Source: Opitutaceae bacterium (GTDB lineage Bacteria; Verrucomicrobiota; Verrucomicrobiia; Opitutales; Opitutaceae). Taken from it: DNA of 17,901 nucleotides. The position numbers and the translations under genes are program-made. The DNA is taken from positions 1 to 17,901 of the forward strand of contig PMSP01000042.1 in the NCBI GenBank assembly GCA_003168315.1. Reading direction: 5' to 3'. The notes under the pieces are model-generated. The model had not been told where the DNA came from and made no database searches. It saw only the letters and a program-made list of their open reading frames with translations. How positions within the stretch are numbered: the stretch's first letter is position 1; every line of letters starts with the position of its first letter. This document shows, in pieces, positions 17,578 through 17,901 of the stretch.

Positions 17578-17901
17578 ATGTCCCTACCGAACGACGTCCC
17601 CCCCACCGGCCACCGCCTTTTCCCGGCCTCGCGCCGCGTCTACATCCCGGGCTCGCGCCCCGACCTCGCGGTCCCCATGCGCGAGATCGCGCTATCCCCC
17701 ACCCGCCAGCCCAACGGCACCGAGGTCCCGAACGAGGCCGTCCGCGTCTACGACACCTCGGGACCCTGGGGCGACCCCGCGTTCCACGCGGACCCCGGCC
17801 TCGGGCTGCCGGCGATCCGCGGGCGATGGATCCGCGAGCGCGGCGACGAGGAGGAGATCGAGGGCCGCGACGTCGCGCCGATCGACGACGGCTACCTCTC
17901 C
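17578..17901 (+). CDS. thiC: Phosphomethylpyrimidine synthase ThiC, N-terminal part, cut by window edge
   Basis: The first 108 codons are visible and remain open at the window end. ThiC is a radical SAM enzyme that turns aminoimidazole ribotide into hydroxymethylpyrimidine phosphate for thiamine synthesis. The segment seen is the ThiC-associated N-terminal domain, with F-P-A-S-R-R-V-Y-I-P-G, V-P-M-R-E-I-x-L-S-P-T and V-Y-D-T-S-G-P-W-G-D-P in the order found in known ThiC. The C-terminal cluster-binding cysteines lie beyond the edge. The riboswitch 73 bases upstream supports both identity and start. No Shine-Dalgarno precedes the ATG at 17578, so blocking of a ribosome site is not evident. Confidence 0.95.
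   Translation, partial: MSLPNDVPPTGHRLFPASRRVYIPGSRPDLAVPMREIALSPTRQPNGTEVPNEAVRVYDTSGPWGDPAFHADPGLGLPAIRGRWIRERGDEEEIEGRDVAPIDDGYLS

Overview
The window is about 17.9 kb of high-GC bacterial chromosome, densely coded on both strands. No gap between genes exceeds about 260 bases, and there is no tRNA, rRNA, CRISPR array, insertion sequence or phage gene. The best guess for the source is a Gram-negative member of the Planctomycetota/Verrucomicrobiota group, more likely Verrucomicrobiota. This rests on a DUF1501 / planctomycete-cytochrome (PSCyt1-PSCyt2-PSD1) gene pair, a topoisomerase IV of the type seen in Bacteroidetes and Verrucomicrobia, a Kdo-activating enzyme (so lipopolysaccharide), an HPr that keeps the regulatory serine, and start codons that mostly lack Shine-Dalgarno sequences. 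The taxonomy is inference.

Layout, left to right. Bases 1-536 (minus) hold the N-terminal part of a lysine 2,3-aminomutase, cut by the window edge. It diverges from carA (654-1826, plus), and a perfect 16-bp palindrome lies between them. A minus-strand pair follows: kdsB (CMP-Kdo synthetase) and, 30 bases downstream, a large multi-spanning membrane protein that may be a GT-C-type glycosyltransferase; both fit envelope glycan work. HPr (4645-4944, plus) diverges from kdsB and converges on a TatD-family hydrolase (4955-5752, minus). A stand-alone ABC ATPase (5843-6646, plus) diverges from tatD and converges on a secreted dienelactone-hydrolase-like protein (6706-7518, minus). A two-CBS-domain protein (7628-8071, minus) diverges from a small four-helix membrane protein (8169-8711, plus), whose proposed start codon sits inside an inverted repeat.

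From 8733 to 17316 five genes lie on the minus strand. Read in transcription order they are DUF1501 (Tat-type signal), the PSCyt1/PSCyt2/PSD1 protein (overlapping it by four bases), a lipoprotein of unknown family, parE and parC. The first three look like one export-linked unit; parE-parC are the two topoisomerase IV subunits 16 bases apart. The right edge has a TPP riboswitch with all helices recognisable, leading into the start of thiC (17578 to the edge).

Most of the window is housekeeping. No clearly new system was found. The points most worth a second look are the DUF1501/PSCyt/lipoprotein unit, the inverted repeat over the 8169 start, the loss of both quinolone-binding positions in ParC, the general absence of Shine-Dalgarno sequences and what that means for the riboswitch, and the palindrome between kamA and carA.
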